Below are positions 6,500 through 7,667 of a DNA stretch of 7,667 nucleotides, piece by piece. The position numbers were made by a program, and so were the translations under genes. How positions within the stretch are numbered: the stretch's first letter is position 1; the number at the start of each line of letters is the position of its first letter. Source of the DNA: JBDRLH01 sp043813215. GTDB taxonomy: Bacteria; Patescibacteriota; Minisyncoccia; Minisyncoccales; JAQTPW01. A model generated the notes under the pieces. The model was not told where the DNA came from. It ran no database searches and worked only from the letters and a program-made list of their open reading frames with translations. The stretch is from assembly GCA_043813215.1 (NCBI GenBank), contig JBDRLH010000016.1:1-7667 (forward strand), given 5' to 3'.

Positions 6500-6536
6500 G
6501 CCCCAAAGGTTTTTGGTGTATTTTTGGGGTCTTTTT
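6500..6536 (+). terminator. Terminator-like hairpin in the rpoB leader (possible attenuator)
   Basis: CCCCAAAGGT (6501-6510) pairs with ATTTTTGGGG (6520-6529). The stem is 10 bp with two G-U pairs and a 9-base loop, followed at once by TCTTTTT (6530-6536). The T-run is on the + strand side only, so it would act on transcripts heading into rpoB. A competing small hairpin can form: CCAAA (6503-6507) with TTTGG (6512-6516). Lying between the promoter and the start codon, it fits an attenuator; it could also catch readthrough from upstream. Confidence 0.55.
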
Positions 6537-6572
6537 GGCATTAAATTAACAATTAATTTTAGTTGTTCGGCC

Positions 6573-7667
6573 ATGGAAGAAACTAAAACAATTCTTCCCG
6601 AAAAGAATTTCGGCAAAGCCAAAGTTTCTCTGCCCCTGCCTTATCTCCTGTCTTTAGAAAAAGAGAGTTGGCAATGGTTTTGGGAAAAAGGGCTAAAAGA
6701 ACTTTTTCAGGAAGTATCTCCCATCCGCGATTACACCGGCAAAGAGCTGGAGCTTTGGTTTTTGGATTATAAATTAGACGAACTAAAATATAAGACCGAC
6801 CTGGAAGCAAGATTGAACAACGATTCTTACGAAGTCGCCCTTAGGGTCAAAACAAGACTGGTGAATTTAAAATCCAAAGAAATCAAAGAGCAGGAGATTT
6901 TTCTGACCGATTTCCCCGTTATGACAGAGAGAGGGACTTTTATTGTCAATGGCGTAGAAAGAGTGGCTATTGCTCAGCTTATCAGATCTCCCGGAGTTTT
7001 TATCACCGCCCAGCCGATAGCCGGCAAAAATTATTTCGGAGCAAAAATCATTCCCAACAGAGGCGCTTGGTTGGAACTTGAAACCGAATCATCCGGATTT
7101 TTAGGTATAAAAATTGACAGAAAAAGGAAAGTTGCCGCAACAACTATTTTGCGGGCTTTTGGCATTGAAGACGACGTAAAAATAAAAGAATTATTTAAAG
7201 ACGTTGATAAGGGAAGCATAAATTATATCAATGAAACTCTAAGGCGGGATATCACTCACAACCAGGCCGAAGCCTTGGTTGAGATTTACAGCCGATTGCG
7301 CCCGGGAGACATGGTTACTCCCGATACTGCCAGAGAATTGATTTGGAATATGTTTTTTAATTTTGAAAGATACGATTTATCAAAAGTCGGCAGATGGCGT
7401 ACTTGGCAAAGGCTGCCGGAGTTAAAAATTCAAAAAGCAAAAAAGAAGCAAAAATTAACGGATGAAATAATCATACAAGACAGAGTTTTGAAGCCGGAAG
7501 ACGTTGTCGCGACCATCCGTGAAATTATAAGGCTGAATAATGATCCCGAAGGAAAACCCGATCAAATCGATCACCTCGGCAACAGAAGGGTCCGGACTCT
7601 TGCGGAATTATTGATCAATCGCATGAGAGTCGGCATTATGCGCATGGAGAGGATTATTAAAGACAGA
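6573..7667 (+). CDS. rpoB: DNA-directed RNA polymerase beta subunit, N-terminal part (3' truncated)
   Basis: The first 365 codons of rpoB run off the window end without a stop; full-length bacterial RpoB is typically over 1,000 residues. It is the catalytic beta subunit of RNA polymerase. Diagnostic segments are: FGKAKVSLPLPYLLSLEKES (13-32, the usual start of the protrusion), SPIRDYTGKELEL (49-61), DFPVMTERGTFIVNGVERV (113-131), QLIRSPGVF (135-143), and IDHLGNRRVRTLAELLINR (332-350) followed by MRVGIMRMERIIKDR, the entry to the fork region. Only about 190 residues separate RSPGVF from DHLGNRR, so the large lobe insertion of E. coli RpoB is absent. The rifampicin-site cluster would follow just beyond the window. 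ATG 6573 gives the family-typical N-terminus, though no Shine-Dalgarno precedes it (AGTTGTTCGGCC). An upstream promoter and hairpin suggest independent, possibly attenuated, expression. Confidence 0.97.
   Translation, partial: MEETKTILPEKNFGKAKVSLPLPYLLSLEKESWQWFWEKGLKELFQEVSPIRDYTGKELELWFLDYKLDELKYKTDLEARLNNDSYEVALRVKTRLVNLKSKEIKEQEIFLTDFPVMTERGTFIVNGVERVAIAQLIRSPGVFITAQPIAGKNYFGAKIIPNRGAWLELETESSGFLGIKIDRKRKVAATTILRAFGIEDDVKIKELFKDVDKGSINYINETLRRDITHNQAEALVEIYSRLRPGDMVTPDTARELIWNMFFNFERYDLSKVGRWRTWQRLPELKIQKAKKKQKLTDEIIIQDRVLKPEDVVATIREIIRLNNDPEGKPDQIDHLGNRRVRTLAELLINRMRVGIMRMERIIKDR

Noticed and set aside
6419..6622. 67-codon open frame on the - strand across the rpoB leader and start
   Set aside because: It lies antisense to a strong promoter's leader and the rpoB start, has a Lys-rich composition expected from AT-rich DNA, and shows no recognisable motif or ribosome site.

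Overview
The window looks like a piece of a Patescibacteria (Candidate Phyla Radiation) genome, most likely a parcubacterium. No taxonomic search was possible. The judgement rests on protein families I recognise from that group: a membrane-anchored protein with a 'GKAFHI.RP' core, a second protein with the 'KYHN.VPI' type N-terminus, and an O-antigen-ligase-like protein with C-terminal TPRs. Weak or absent Shine-Dalgarno sites and AT-rich intergenic DNA fit the same picture. The genetic code appears standard: the conserved genes carry no in-frame TGA and one gene ends in TGA. That argues against Gracilibacteria/Absconditabacteria, which read TGA as glycine. All genes are on the + strand.

Region 1 (1-3908) is a cell-surface block. 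It starts with the 3' end of a tail-fibre/adhesin-like protein containing VGIGT.TP..LDV-type repeats and a C-terminal beta-rich domain. A close, same-frame membrane-anchored protein with two predicted beta-rich modules follows. After an AT-rich gap comes a membrane-anchored protein with three MopE-like, calcium-loop-like repeats and a Thr/Pro/Glu-rich tail. The second and third proteins share an N-terminal 'HN-x-V' membrane leader.

Region 2 (3909-6295) holds a polytopic Wzy/WaaL-type polymerase or ligase fused to TPRs. It has a TATAAT box so close to the ATG that its mRNA may be nearly leaderless. Its product could build or attach surface glycans, possibly on proteins such as those encoded upstream, but that link is inference.

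Region 3 (6296-7667) is a 277-bp intergenic region followed by the 5' part of rpoB, which is cut by the window end. The intergenic region contains two inverted repeats, a near-consensus sigma70 promoter with an extended -10, and a terminator-like hairpin between that promoter and the rpoB start codon. This layout suggests rpoB has its own promoter and possibly transcription attenuation in its leader.

No rRNA, tRNA, CRISPR array, insertion sequence or defence system was seen.
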